A stretch of DNA of 64,000 bases, from positions 2,604,001 through 2,668,000 of the forward strand of contig NZ_CP110012.1 of NCBI RefSeq assembly GCF_025947365.1, given 5' to 3'. The stretch is from Flavobacterium sp. N502540. GTDB lineage: Bacteria > Bacteroidota > Bacteroidia > Flavobacteriales > Flavobacteriaceae. Below are positions 56,857 through 64,000 of this stretch, in pieces. Position 1 is the first letter of the stretch. Every line of letters starts with the position of its first letter. Under the pieces are notes generated by a model. The model was not told where the DNA came from and did no database searches. It worked only from the letters and a program-made list of their open reading frames with translations. A program made the position numbers and the translations under genes.

Positions 56857-57855
56857 ATGAATCAGCACCCTATTTTTTCAGAACATCCGGGATTAATAAT
56901 CGTCTTTGCCATTGCAGTAGTGATCATGCTATTGTTGGATTTGGGAATTTTCAACAAAAAAAGCCATGTCGTAAGTAATAAAGAAGCAGTAACCTGGTCA
57001 TTAGTATGGATTAGTTTAGCGATGATTTTTAGTGGTTTGGTTTATTATTTCGCCGGGTCGGCAAAATTTTATGAATTTCAATCGGCTTACTGGATTGAAA
57101 AAGCACTTTCAGTTGACAATCTTTTTGTATTTATATTGGTATTCAAGTTTTTTGACGTAGCCAATCACAACAAACATAAAGTTTTATTTTGGGGAATTAT
57201 TGGAGCATTGGTTTTAAGAGCTATTTTTATTTTTTCAGGAGCGTTTCTTATCGAACTGACTTATTTAAACAAGCTTTTAAGTTTGGTTGGAGTAGAAGGT
57301 TTCAAATACGATATCAATTTAATCATGACAGCTTTCGGATTATTCCTGGTATATGCAGGAATTAAATCATGGTCTGCTGGTGATGAGGACGATGAAGAAG
57401 ATTACAATAACACCAGAGGAGCAAGATTAATCAGAAAGTTTTTCAGTGTTAGTGATAAATACGACGGTGATAAATTCTTTACCATCGAAAACGGAAAAAA
57501 ACTGGCGACACCACTTTTGGTAGTAGTGGCTGTAATTGAGTTTACGGATTTATTATTCGCAGTCGATTCTATACCGGCAATTTTCGCAATTTCTAGTGAT
57601 CCTTTTATTCTTTATACCTCTAACATTTTTGCAATTTTAGGACTTAGGGCTTTATTTTTCCTATTGGATAACTTCATTCACTTGTTCAGTAAATTACAGT
57701 ATGGCTTAGCTATTATTCTTTCGTTTATTGGAGTTAAGATGATTATTTCTCCATTTTATCATATTGAATCTATGTATTCATTGCTTGTAATTGGAGGGAT
57801 TCTGGCAATTTCTGTATTGGCCTCAGTGATGCTTCCGGAGCCAAAAGAAGCATAA
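56857..57855 (+). CDS. TerC-family integral membrane protein
   Basis: The 332-residue protein has about nine membrane helices with the family's acidic residues inside them: YWIEKALSVDNLFVFILVFK near 78-97 and VVAVIEFTDLLFAVDSIPAI near 220-239. TerC/Alx proteins export manganese or assist metallation of exported proteins. A Mn-related role is inferred from the family. The cytoplasmic loop is acidic (GDEDDEEDYNN). A terminator follows. Confidence 0.92.
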   Translation: MNQHPIFSEHPGLIIVFAIAVVIMLLLDLGIFNKKSHVVSNKEAVTWSLVWISLAMIFSGLVYYFAGSAKFYEFQSAYWIEKALSVDNLFVFILVFKFFDVANHNKHKVLFWGIIGALVLRAIFIFSGAFLIELTYLNKLLSLVGVEGFKYDINLIMTAFGLFLVYAGIKSWSAGDEDDEEDYNNTRGARLIRKFFSVSDKYDGDKFFTIENGKKLATPLLVVVAVIEFTDLLFAVDSIPAIFAISSDPFILYTSNIFAILGLRALFFLLDNFIHLFSKLQYGLAIILSFIGVKMIISPFYHIESMYSLLVIGGILAISVLASVMLPEPKEA

Positions 57856-57879
57856 AACGTAAAATATAAATTTATTAAA

Positions 57880-57915
57880 GTGGATAGCAGTCTAAAGATT
57901 GCTATCCCTTTTTTT
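57880..57915 (+). terminator. Terminator of terC
   Basis: GGATAGCA pairs with TGCTATCC over a ten-base loop and runs into CTTTTTTT. Confidence 0.85.
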
Positions 57916-58028
57916 ATGATTTTCGTGATTGGAATAAAGAAACTGAAGGACTAAAACTAATTTCTAGTGTAAAAAAGCCTTCTATTATTTGTTTTTAAAA
58001 CGACAGTCGAAACTTAAATTAATTGTCA

Positions 58029-58036
58029 TACTTTTG
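58029..58036 (+). promoter_or_regulatory. Candidate -7 box for the ABC-F gene
   Basis: TACTTTTG fits TAnnTTTG and gives a ~60-nt leader. Confidence 0.45.
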
Positions 58037-58103
58037 CACTTTCAAAAAGTAAAGTAAATAAGGCACTTAAAGCCTTTACTCCTTGTTATAATAGTTACAA
58101 ATT

Positions 58104-60017
58104 ATGCTTAATATACACAATCTTTCGGTTTCTTTTGGAGGAACATATTTATTTGAAGAAGTTACCTTTCGTTTAGGTGCCGGTGACCGCGTAGGTCTTG
58201 TGGGTAAAAACGGAGCGGGTAAATCTACAATGCTTAAAATGTTAGCAAGAGATTTTGCTCCTGATTCCGGGGTTATCTCTCAGGAGAAAGATATCCGAAT
58301 GGGGTTTTTGCGTCAGGATATTGATTTTGAGCGTGGAAGAACGGTGTTGGAGGAAGCTTATGAGGCTTTTACTGAAATTAAAATTGTTGAGAAAAAACTA
58401 GAAGAAATCAATCATCAGCTGGTGACCAGAACCGATTATGAAAGTGAAGAATACGGTCAGATCATTGAAGATTTATCTGATTATACCCATCGTTTTGATC
58501 TTCTTGGAGGTTACAATTATGTAGGGGATACAGAAAAGATTCTTTTAGGATTAGGTTTCAAAAGAGAAGTTTTCAATAATCAGACTGAAACATTTTCAGG
58601 AGGTTGGAGAATGCGTATCGAGTTAGCAAAACTGTTATTGCAATCTAATGATGTATTACTTCTGGATGAGCCAACGAATCACCTGGATATTGAGAGTATC
58701 ATTTGGTTAGAAAGTTTCCTTCGTAACTATCCCGGAGTTGTGGTAATCGTTTCGCACGATAAAATGTTTTTGGATAATGTGACCAACCGTACCATCGAAA
58801 TTTCTTTAGGAAAGGCGTATGACTTTAATAAGCCATATTCTCAGTATTTAGAATTGCGTCACGAGATTCGTGAAAAACAATTGGCGACTCAGAAGAATCA
58901 GGCAAAGAAAATAGAAGAGACAGAAAAATTAATTGAAAAGTTCCGTGCAAAAGCTTCAAAAGCTTCGATGGCGCAATCGTTAATTAAAAAGTTAGATAAA
59001 GTAGAAAGAATCGAAGTAGATGAAGACGATAATTCTGTTATGAATATTTCGTTTCCGGTTTCAAAAGAACCTGGAAAAGTAGTAATCGAAGCTGAAAACG
59101 TTACCAAAGCTTACGGAGATAAAACGATTCTGAAAGATATTAGTTTATTGGTAGAAAGAGGAAGTAAAATTGCCTTTGTGGGACAAAACGGACAAGGAAA
59201 ATCGACTTTCATTAAAGCTCTTGTAAACGAATTTGAGTACCAGGGGAACATCAAATTAGGACATAATGTTCAGTTAGGATATTTTGCTCAAAATCAGGCT
59301 GAATATTTAGATGGAGAAATTACGTTGCTTCAAACTATGGAAGATGCTGCTACAGACACAAACCGTATGAAAGTTCGTGATATGTTAGGATCATTTTTGT
59401 TTCGTGGAGACGATGTTGAGAAAAAGGTAAAAGTACTTTCAGGAGGTGAACGTAACCGTTTGGCACTTTGTAAACTGTTGCTACAGCCAATCAATGTTTT
59501 GCTGATGGATGAGCCTACAAATCACCTGGATATTAAATCGAAGAACGTCTTAAAAGCTGCCCTTCAAAAATTTGGCGGCACTTTATTGTTGGTTTCTCAC
59601 GATAGAGATTTCCTTCAGGGAATGTCAAATATCGTTTATGAGTTCAAAGACCAAAAGATCAGAGAGTATTTAGGAGATATTAACTACTTTTTAGAGCAGC
59701 GTAATCTTGAAAACATGCGTGAGGTAGAGAAAAAAGATGTCGTAAAAGAAGCCGCTCCAAAAGAATCTAAGAAAACGTCATACGAAGATCAGAAAAAAGG
59801 AAAAGCACTTCAAAACCGATTGAGTAAAGTAGAGAGTCAAATCAAACAATTGGAAAAAGACATTCAGCACGATGATAAAATGCTGGCTTCTAATTACGAT
59901 AAACATATCGAAGATGCTTCGTTTTTTACCGCATACAACAAAAAGAAAGAAGATTTAGACCAATTGTTGCTGGACTGGGAAATTGTTCAGGAAGAGATTG
60001 ATAATTTTAATGCTTAG
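58104..60017 (+). CDS. ABC-F family ATPase
   Basis: Two ABC domains lie in one 637-residue chain without membrane segments. The first has Walker A GKNGAGKST (~35-43), FSGGWRMR and LLLDEPTNHLD; the second has GQNGQGKST, LSGGERNRL and LLMDEPTNHLD. The linker between them is basic and helical, and the C-terminal ~90 residues form a coiled coil (KALQNRLSKVESQIKQLEKD). ABC-F proteins act on ribosomes. The Uup-like layout with C-terminal coil fits a translation or DNA-contact factor rather than a resistance determinant. Confidence 0.93.
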   Translation: MLNIHNLSVSFGGTYLFEEVTFRLGAGDRVGLVGKNGAGKSTMLKMLARDFAPDSGVISQEKDIRMGFLRQDIDFERGRTVLEEAYEAFTEIKIVEKKLEEINHQLVTRTDYESEEYGQIIEDLSDYTHRFDLLGGYNYVGDTEKILLGLGFKREVFNNQTETFSGGWRMRIELAKLLLQSNDVLLLDEPTNHLDIESIIWLESFLRNYPGVVVIVSHDKMFLDNVTNRTIEISLGKAYDFNKPYSQYLELRHEIREKQLATQKNQAKKIEETEKLIEKFRAKASKASMAQSLIKKLDKVERIEVDEDDNSVMNISFPVSKEPGKVVIEAENVTKAYGDKTILKDISLLVERGSKIAFVGQNGQGKSTFIKALVNEFEYQGNIKLGHNVQLGYFAQNQAEYLDGEITLLQTMEDAATDTNRMKVRDMLGSFLFRGDDVEKKVKVLSGGERNRLALCKLLLQPINVLLMDEPTNHLDIKSKNVLKAALQKFGGTLLLVSHDRDFLQGMSNIVYEFKDQKIREYLGDINYFLEQRNLENMREVEKKDVVKEAAPKESKKTSYEDQKKGKALQNRLSKVESQIKQLEKDIQHDDKMLASNYDKHIEDASFFTAYNKKKEDLDQLLLDWEIVQEEIDNFNA

Positions 60018-60075
60018 ATAGTTTTCAGTTGCTGTCACAGTCTTCGGTCTCAGTGTCAGTTTTGAAATGAATATA

Positions 60076-60116
60076 AAACTTTGTCAAAGGCTTGAACTTT
60101 GGCAAAGTTTTTTTTT
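60076..60116 (+). terminator. Terminator of the ABC-F gene
   Basis: AAACTTTGTCAAAG pairs with CTTTGGCAAAGTTT (one G-U pair) and runs into T8. Confidence 0.85.
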
Positions 60117-60192
60117 ATCTATGAAGTTTACCATCCCTTGTAAAAAATAGAAGACACACTACATTTACTCCATGCATTTCACAAGTCACATT

Positions 60193-61155
60193 TCACGAGA
60201 TAAGACCAATAGATTTAGAGTGCATAATGGCTTCGCTGCTGTCTTTATAATAACAAACGGAAACTTCTAAATTTTCAAGGTTTTTCATAATCTTTTTAGT
60301 GGCTTCTTTTTTGTGTTTGCCAGTCTGTCTGATGTAAACTGCCTTTACCGTAACCGGAAAGATTTTACAGATTCGCTCGTACAAAATGGGGTCGTGTTGC
60401 GAATCGTCTCCTAGCAAAACATACTTAAGATTGGGATAAAATTCTAAAACGTGTTTTATTTTGTCGAACTTATGATCGTGATTTCCACGTCCGCTCATGA
60501 AAAAATCAGGGATTCCTCTTTTGATGTCTTTCAATAGAATTACGGCTCTTGGCAGATGATGTATTTTGGTAAATTTGACGATGAATCGATACAAATTCCA
60601 TTCGCTGCTCGACACATAAAAAAAGGCATTTTCTTCTTCCTTATTATTTCGTCCGGCTGAACTTAAAGCTTGGTAATGCGGTACAACACCTTTAAAAACT
60701 TTACGGTCGTTGACATTTTTAAATAAAAGGACATATATTTTCCGGAAGAAATTTCCGGTATGCGAAATCAAAAAAGTATCGTCAATATCGGAGATGATGC
60801 CTAGTTTGCCTTTATGAGGTCTTATGAAACTGCCTTTTTCAGTTATTGTTTCAGTCTTATGCTTTATGCTGACTTCATATTCAATCCATCCAAAGGGAGT
60901 TTCTTTTTCCAGTGGAATACAAAATTTGAAATAGCCGTCGTCCAGAGTTTTGGTGTGAATTTCCTGGTTTCCGCATTTTAGATAAACATCAAAATTTTTA
61001 ATCGTTTTTATTCTGAACTGATTGATGATCGAAGTGGCATTTTTGAAGTTTTTTTTCTGATAATCATATTCATACGTTCTTCTGAAAACATGTCCCATTA
61101 CAATCAATTCTTCTTCATTGGCATAACCTCGATATAATTGTAAAATTGGTTTCAT
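60193..61155 (-). CDS. App1-like phosphatidate phosphatase domain protein (DUF2183)
   Basis: The 320-residue protein has an N-terminal beta-rich region (~1-115) and a C-terminal HAD-like phosphatase with the catalytic DIDDT (D123-T127, LGIISDIDDTFLIS), then FFYVSSSEWNLYRF and YVLLGDDSQHDPILY. This matches the App1/DUF2183 family; yeast App1 dephosphorylates phosphatidic acid. A lipid phosphatase role agrees with the divergent neighbour, a diacylglycerol-kinase-like gene, but is inferred. Confidence 0.9.
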   Translation of the reverse strand: MKPILQLYRGYANEEELIVMGHVFRRTYEYDYQKKNFKNATSIINQFRIKTIKNFDVYLKCGNQEIHTKTLDDGYFKFCIPLEKETPFGWIEYEVSIKHKTETITEKGSFIRPHKGKLGIISDIDDTFLISHTGNFFRKIYVLLFKNVNDRKVFKGVVPHYQALSSAGRNNKEEENAFFYVSSSEWNLYRFIVKFTKIHHLPRAVILLKDIKRGIPDFFMSGRGNHDHKFDKIKHVLEFYPNLKYVLLGDDSQHDPILYERICKIFPVTVKAVYIRQTGKHKKEATKKIMKNLENLEVSVCYYKDSSEAIMHSKSIGLIS

Positions 61156-61217
61156 TAATTGTGTATATTTATGGATGATGTAAATTAATTATTTTAATTG
61201 ATTTTAAAAATAAAACT

Positions 61218-62087
61218 TTGAAAAAGAATATCTTATTTGTTGTAAATCCTATTTCGGGAGATCTGGATAAATCCGATTTAATAGAGGCTGTACAGGAGTT
61301 TTCTGTTGCTCATCATTTTGATCTGGAAGTTTATGAAACCACCGGGCAGCATGATCAAAAAGAAATACAGGCCATTTACAATCAGTATCATCCTGAGCGT
61401 ATTGTGGTAGCCGGTGGAGACGGAACCATAAAAATGGTTGCTGAAGCGATGGAGCAGTTTGATATCGTTATTGGTATTTTGCCTGCCGGTTCAGCCAATG
61501 GATTGTCGGTCGATCTAAATTTGCCGAATACACTCGAGGAGAATCTGAAAATTGCTTTTTTGAATCATTATATCGAAATGGATATGATTTCTATCAATGG
61601 TAAAAAAAGTATTCATTTGAGTGATATTGGCGTAAACGCAAATCTGGTAAAAAATTATGAAGAGAGTAATTTACGCGGTTTGTGGGGATATGCCGTACAA
61701 GCGTATTCGGCTTTAAAAGAATCGGAAGAACCTTTTGTGGCTACAATCTCGGCTAATAACGAAACGGTGGAGCATACCGCAAGAATGATTGTGATTGCTA
61801 ATTCTCAGAAATACGGAACCGGTGTTGTAATAAATCCAAATGGCGCAATGAACGACGGGAAGTTCGAATTGGTTATTTTAAAAAGCCTTGATTTACTGCT
61901 GATCGGCAAAATTATCACCGGAAACATGCCTATTGATTCTGATGATATTGTAATTATTTCCACAGATAAAGCGATGATAAAAACAGACTATCCTGTAAAT
62001 TTTCAAATTGATGGGGAGTATTGTGGGGCACAAACGGATTTGGAAATCCATATTCTGCACAAACAGATGAAAATTGCAATTCCGTAG
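61218..62087 (+). CDS. Diacylglycerol kinase-family lipid kinase
   Basis: The 289-residue protein has LFVVNPISGDLDK at the start, VVAGGDGTIKMVAEA (~63-77) with the GGDGT catalytic motif, and ILPAGSANGLSVDLNLP. These define the DAGK catalytic domain shared by DgkB, YegS and sphingosine kinases. It probably phosphorylates a membrane lipid. The start is TTG at 61218; no ATG fits. It is divergent from the App1-like phosphatase, so the two may act on the same lipid pool in opposite directions. Confidence 0.92.
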   Translation: MKKNILFVVNPISGDLDKSDLIEAVQEFSVAHHFDLEVYETTGQHDQKEIQAIYNQYHPERIVVAGGDGTIKMVAEAMEQFDIVIGILPAGSANGLSVDLNLPNTLEENLKIAFLNHYIEMDMISINGKKSIHLSDIGVNANLVKNYEESNLRGLWGYAVQAYSALKESEEPFVATISANNETVEHTARMIVIANSQKYGTGVVINPNGAMNDGKFELVILKSLDLLLIGKIITGNMPIDSDDIVIISTDKAMIKTDYPVNFQIDGEYCGAQTDLEIHILHKQMKIAIP

Positions 62088-62507
62088 TTGGTAGGAGGTA
62101 TGAATCCGATTGTGAAATGTCATTGAGTTAAGGAAAAACAGCTAAAAGGATTGCTGATTTTTGATTAACGATTTTCGATTTCAGATTTTGAGGGCTGGGT
62201 AAAACGGATTGTGAAATGTATCGCCCCGATGGGGCTAAAACCGATGTTTGAATTTATTTCTATAGATATTCCACTCCTAGCGGAGTTGCCTTCAAAATTC
62301 CGTAGGAATGTATATGTTGTAGCAACGGATTTTAATCCGTTGAAAATAGCGGTGGTGTTTTAATGAGTTCCATAGGAACGATCTGTATAATCGCTTTCGA
62401 TTTTTGATTTCAGATGTATAAGACCTGTAAAAAATAGATGGTGTTTACTATCGACCAATAGCAAATCAGAAATCTGCAGTCGGTAATCTTCAATCTAAAA
62501 TCAGTAT
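62088..62507. other. Intergenic region (420 bp) made of short palindromes and word repeats
   Basis: No gene is seen. The centre (62223-62379) holds a cluster of five palindromes. On both sides lie GATTTTCGATTTCAGATTTT-type words related to those near 44.88 kb. Confidence 0.65.
62223..62379. repeat. REP-like cluster of five short palindromes
   Basis: Five perfect hairpins follow one another: GCCCCGATGGGGC (62223), ACTCCTAGCGGAGT (62273), ATTCCGTAGGAAT (62297), CAACGGATTTTAATCCGTTG (62323) and GTTCCATAGGAAC (62367). Four of them have 5-bp stems around 3-4-nt loops, the fourth an 8-bp stem. The first is strikingly GC-rich for this genome. Confidence 0.75.
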
Positions 62508-63653
62508 TTATTTAAACGGATTTCGCTCTTGCCAGTCGGTTTTGGGTTCCAGATAGCTAAATAGTCGGCCAATATTGTGGTTGATCAGAGTATTGCTGTG
62601 CGTTATTAATCCATACATTTTGACCGGTTTTGCTCCGACAGAGCTTTTGATTTCAAGAGCGGTTCTGGCAAATACCACTTCTTTAAAACCATGATTGATA
62701 GAGTAGGCAATCATGTCGTAAAGCATATTTAAATACAGCATTTTTTCACGTTGAATGGTCTCGTCGTACCCTAAAAAGTACGTGTCCATCGCACTTCCGT
62801 TTTTAATTAAGGTATTGAATCCGATTAGTTTTTCTTCTAAAAAATAGCCGTAAAACAGAAAATCATCTTTCATAATTTCTTTGAAAAAACTAAAGTGATT
62901 TCGGGCTAAGAAAAAAGTATTAAAAGGGGCGTTTTTAGCCACATGAAAATACAAATCATAAATAACATCTTCATATTTTTTAATGTCGGGCAAGGACATT
63001 TTTTGCTTTACAATTCCGTCTGCTTTTTTTCGTGCCCGTTTGTACTGATCCCGATATTTTTTTGATAAAGCGTCAATATAATCCTGTTCAGATGCCCAGT
63101 CTTTATGGATTTCAAAAACCATATTAGGCTGAGTTGAAAACGTGTAATTGTTTTTAAACTCGTTTTGTAAAGGAATAATTTCGGTAGCTGTAAAATCTTT
63201 TATACTGGTAATGTGAACTTTTTTTCCGCTTGCTTTCAGGTTTTTTTTAAGCTGATTAATAGCTTTGTGCAGTGTTTTTAGAGCAATTGATTGTTTGATG
63301 TCGGAGGCAAGTATAAATGCATTTTGTCCGGTAAGCATATTGTTTCCGACAAATAATACATGAGAGGCAAAATTCTTAAAAGCAAAATTTCGCACCGAAG
63401 TTTTCAAACATTGATCGCGTTCACCGAATGATTCCAGTTTCTCTGTAAATAGAAATTGGGTCAGAACAATTCCGACCAGTTTACTATCGTTGAAAATTCC
63501 AATAAAATGGCATATCATATTTACCGGACAGGAGTTTTCGAGGACTTCCAGATATTCTTTGGTTAAAAAAATATTAGCTGCCGCCAGAGAATTCCATTCC
63601 AAGGGCAGTAGTGATGCGCTATTGTATATTTCGAAAGAATAAGTTGTAGTCAA
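62508..63653 (-). CDS. FemAB/GNAT-like acyltransferase
   Basis: The 381-residue protein has two GNAT-like halves. The second contains LSKKYRDQYKRARKKADGIV, then VAKNAPFNTFFLARNHFSFF, FLEEKLIGFNTLIKNGSAMD and YLNMLYDMIAYSINHGFKEV, as in the FemAB-like/DUF482 group. Such proteins transfer amino acids or acyl groups. There is no signal peptide. The substrate is unknown. A complete promoter (TTG-N19-TAATTTTG) lies just upstream. Confidence 0.8.
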   Translation of the reverse strand: MTTTYSFEIYNSASLLPLEWNSLAAANIFLTKEYLEVLENSCPVNMICHFIGIFNDSKLVGIVLTQFLFTEKLESFGERDQCLKTSVRNFAFKNFASHVLFVGNNMLTGQNAFILASDIKQSIALKTLHKAINQLKKNLKASGKKVHITSIKDFTATEIIPLQNEFKNNYTFSTQPNMVFEIHKDWASEQDYIDALSKKYRDQYKRARKKADGIVKQKMSLPDIKKYEDVIYDLYFHVAKNAPFNTFFLARNHFSFFKEIMKDDFLFYGYFLEEKLIGFNTLIKNGSAMDTYFLGYDETIQREKMLYLNMLYDMIAYSINHGFKEVVFARTALEIKSSVGAKPVKMYGLITHSNTLINHNIGRLFSYLEPKTDWQERNPFK

Positions 63654-63672
63654 AAGAGGGAGCTAATTTCTT

Positions 63673-63702
63673 CAAAATTAGAGAATATTTATAAGAACTC
63701 AA
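63673..63702 (-). promoter_or_regulatory. Promoter of the FemAB/GNAT-like gene (TTG-N19-TAATTTTG)
   Basis: On the minus strand TTG (63702-63700) and TAATTTTG (63680-63673) are 19 bp apart, a full match to the flavobacterial consensus. The ATG follows 19 bp after the box. Confidence 0.6.
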
Positions 63703-63724
63703 CTGGTTTAAGTTATTATTAAGA

Positions 63725-63757
63725 AAACCCGTTTGAGATTTAATTTCAAACGGGTTT
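63725..63757 (-). terminator. Terminator of the DUF1761-like gene
   Basis: AAACCCGTTTGA pairs with TCAAACGGGTTT across a nine-base loop; on the minus strand it follows the stop at 63771 by 13 bp. Confidence 0.8.
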
Positions 63758-63770
63758 GTATTTTTTGGAG

Positions 63771-64000
63771 TTAGGCAAATGCACAGATAATTCCGCCCAT
63801 CAAAGTAAGGCAAACCGCCCAGTAACCCGCATGAATAAAGATATATTTCCATGATTTTCTTTCGAATAGGCCGTTGATTCCAATTATAGGAAAGACAAAA
63901 AAGAGTGCTGACATAAATCCGTGAAGAGTTCCGTGTTTGAATGTGCGGTATGCTGTTCCATAGTCATTCATAAAAGCAGCAAATGATGGTTTAGCACTGG
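63771..64000 (-). CDS. C-terminal part of a DUF1761-like membrane protein (start outside the window)
   Basis: The frame is open from the right edge, so only the last ~75 residues are seen. They hold two membrane segments (LHGFMSALFFVFPIIGI; AGYWAVCLTLMGGIICAF) and the pattern of DUF1761 C-termini, a Gly-rich helix, an Arg/Lys pair and a final LMGGII. The internal ATG at 63971 is not the start. Function of the family is unknown. Confidence 0.65.
   Translation of the reverse strand, partial: SAKPSFAAFMNDYGTAYRTFKHGTLHGFMSALFFVFPIIGINGLFERKSWKYIFIHAGYWAVCLTLMGGIICAFA

Overview
The window looks like chromosome of a Flavobacterium-type bacterium (Bacteroidota) close to F. johnsoniae. It is AT-rich, carries gliding-motility and type IX secretion genes (gldB, gldC, gldK, gldL, gldM, gldN, gldO), has promoters with the Bacteroidota -7 box TAnnTTTG, shows few Shine-Dalgarno sequences, and keeps gene orders typical of that genus. 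Everything here was read from the sequence alone; product names rest on recognised motifs and family resemblance.

Layout. 1-8.3 kb: tail of an unknown gene, a coiled-coil/beta-barrel outer-membrane protein, dnaG, an orphan NarL-type regulator, nadE, gldB-gldC, then engB and an alpha/beta hydrolase on the minus strand. 8.6-25.4 kb: a long division and cell-wall (dcw) cluster on the plus strand, mraZ-rsmH-ftsL-ftsI-murE-mraY-[four-helix-bundle cassette]-murD-ftsW-murG-murC-ftsQ-ftsA-ftsZ, followed by a yqeY-like gene and tRNA-Arg(TCG). 26.3-33.5 kb: an accessory stretch of small, hypothetical or poorly conserved genes (an unknown gene pair, an AraC/GyrI-like regulator, small membrane proteins, a DUF3754 protein, a zinc-ribbon protein). 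33.5-36.4 kb: a SulP transporter facing an ENPP-type phosphodiesterase. 36.6-44.8 kb, minus strand, in transcription order: miaB, a sigma-54 activator, lptE, a TPR protein, secG, groES, a frameshifted four-helix-bundle gene, groEL and a 38-residue membrane microprotein. 45.1-56.1 kb: topA, a degenerate arginase-fold protein, gldK-gldL-gldM-gldN-gldO (type IX secretion core and motor) and an FAD oxidoreductase. 56.2-64 kb: a DUF983 protein, a TerC protein, an ABC-F ATPase, an App1-like phosphatase, a lipid kinase, a FemAB/GNAT-like protein and a DUF1761-like fragment.

The most unusual signal is a pair of short cassettes, each a four-helix-bundle (S23/IVP-type) gene bounded by its own repeats, sitting inside essential operons. 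One lies between mraY and murD and is intact, bounded by a perfect 29-bp inverted repeat. The other lies between groES and groEL and is frameshifted, bounded by a perfect 42-bp direct repeat. Related short-word palindromes fill many other intergenic gaps. Other points worth a second look are a three-copy, 10-bp-phased GTGGTA array in front of mraZ that looks like its own operator, a DnaG whose zinc ligands are all replaced, an arginase-like protein with lost metal ligands next to the gld genes, a gldN/gldO duplication that also copied its terminator, and a cluster of five small palindromes near 62.3 kb.
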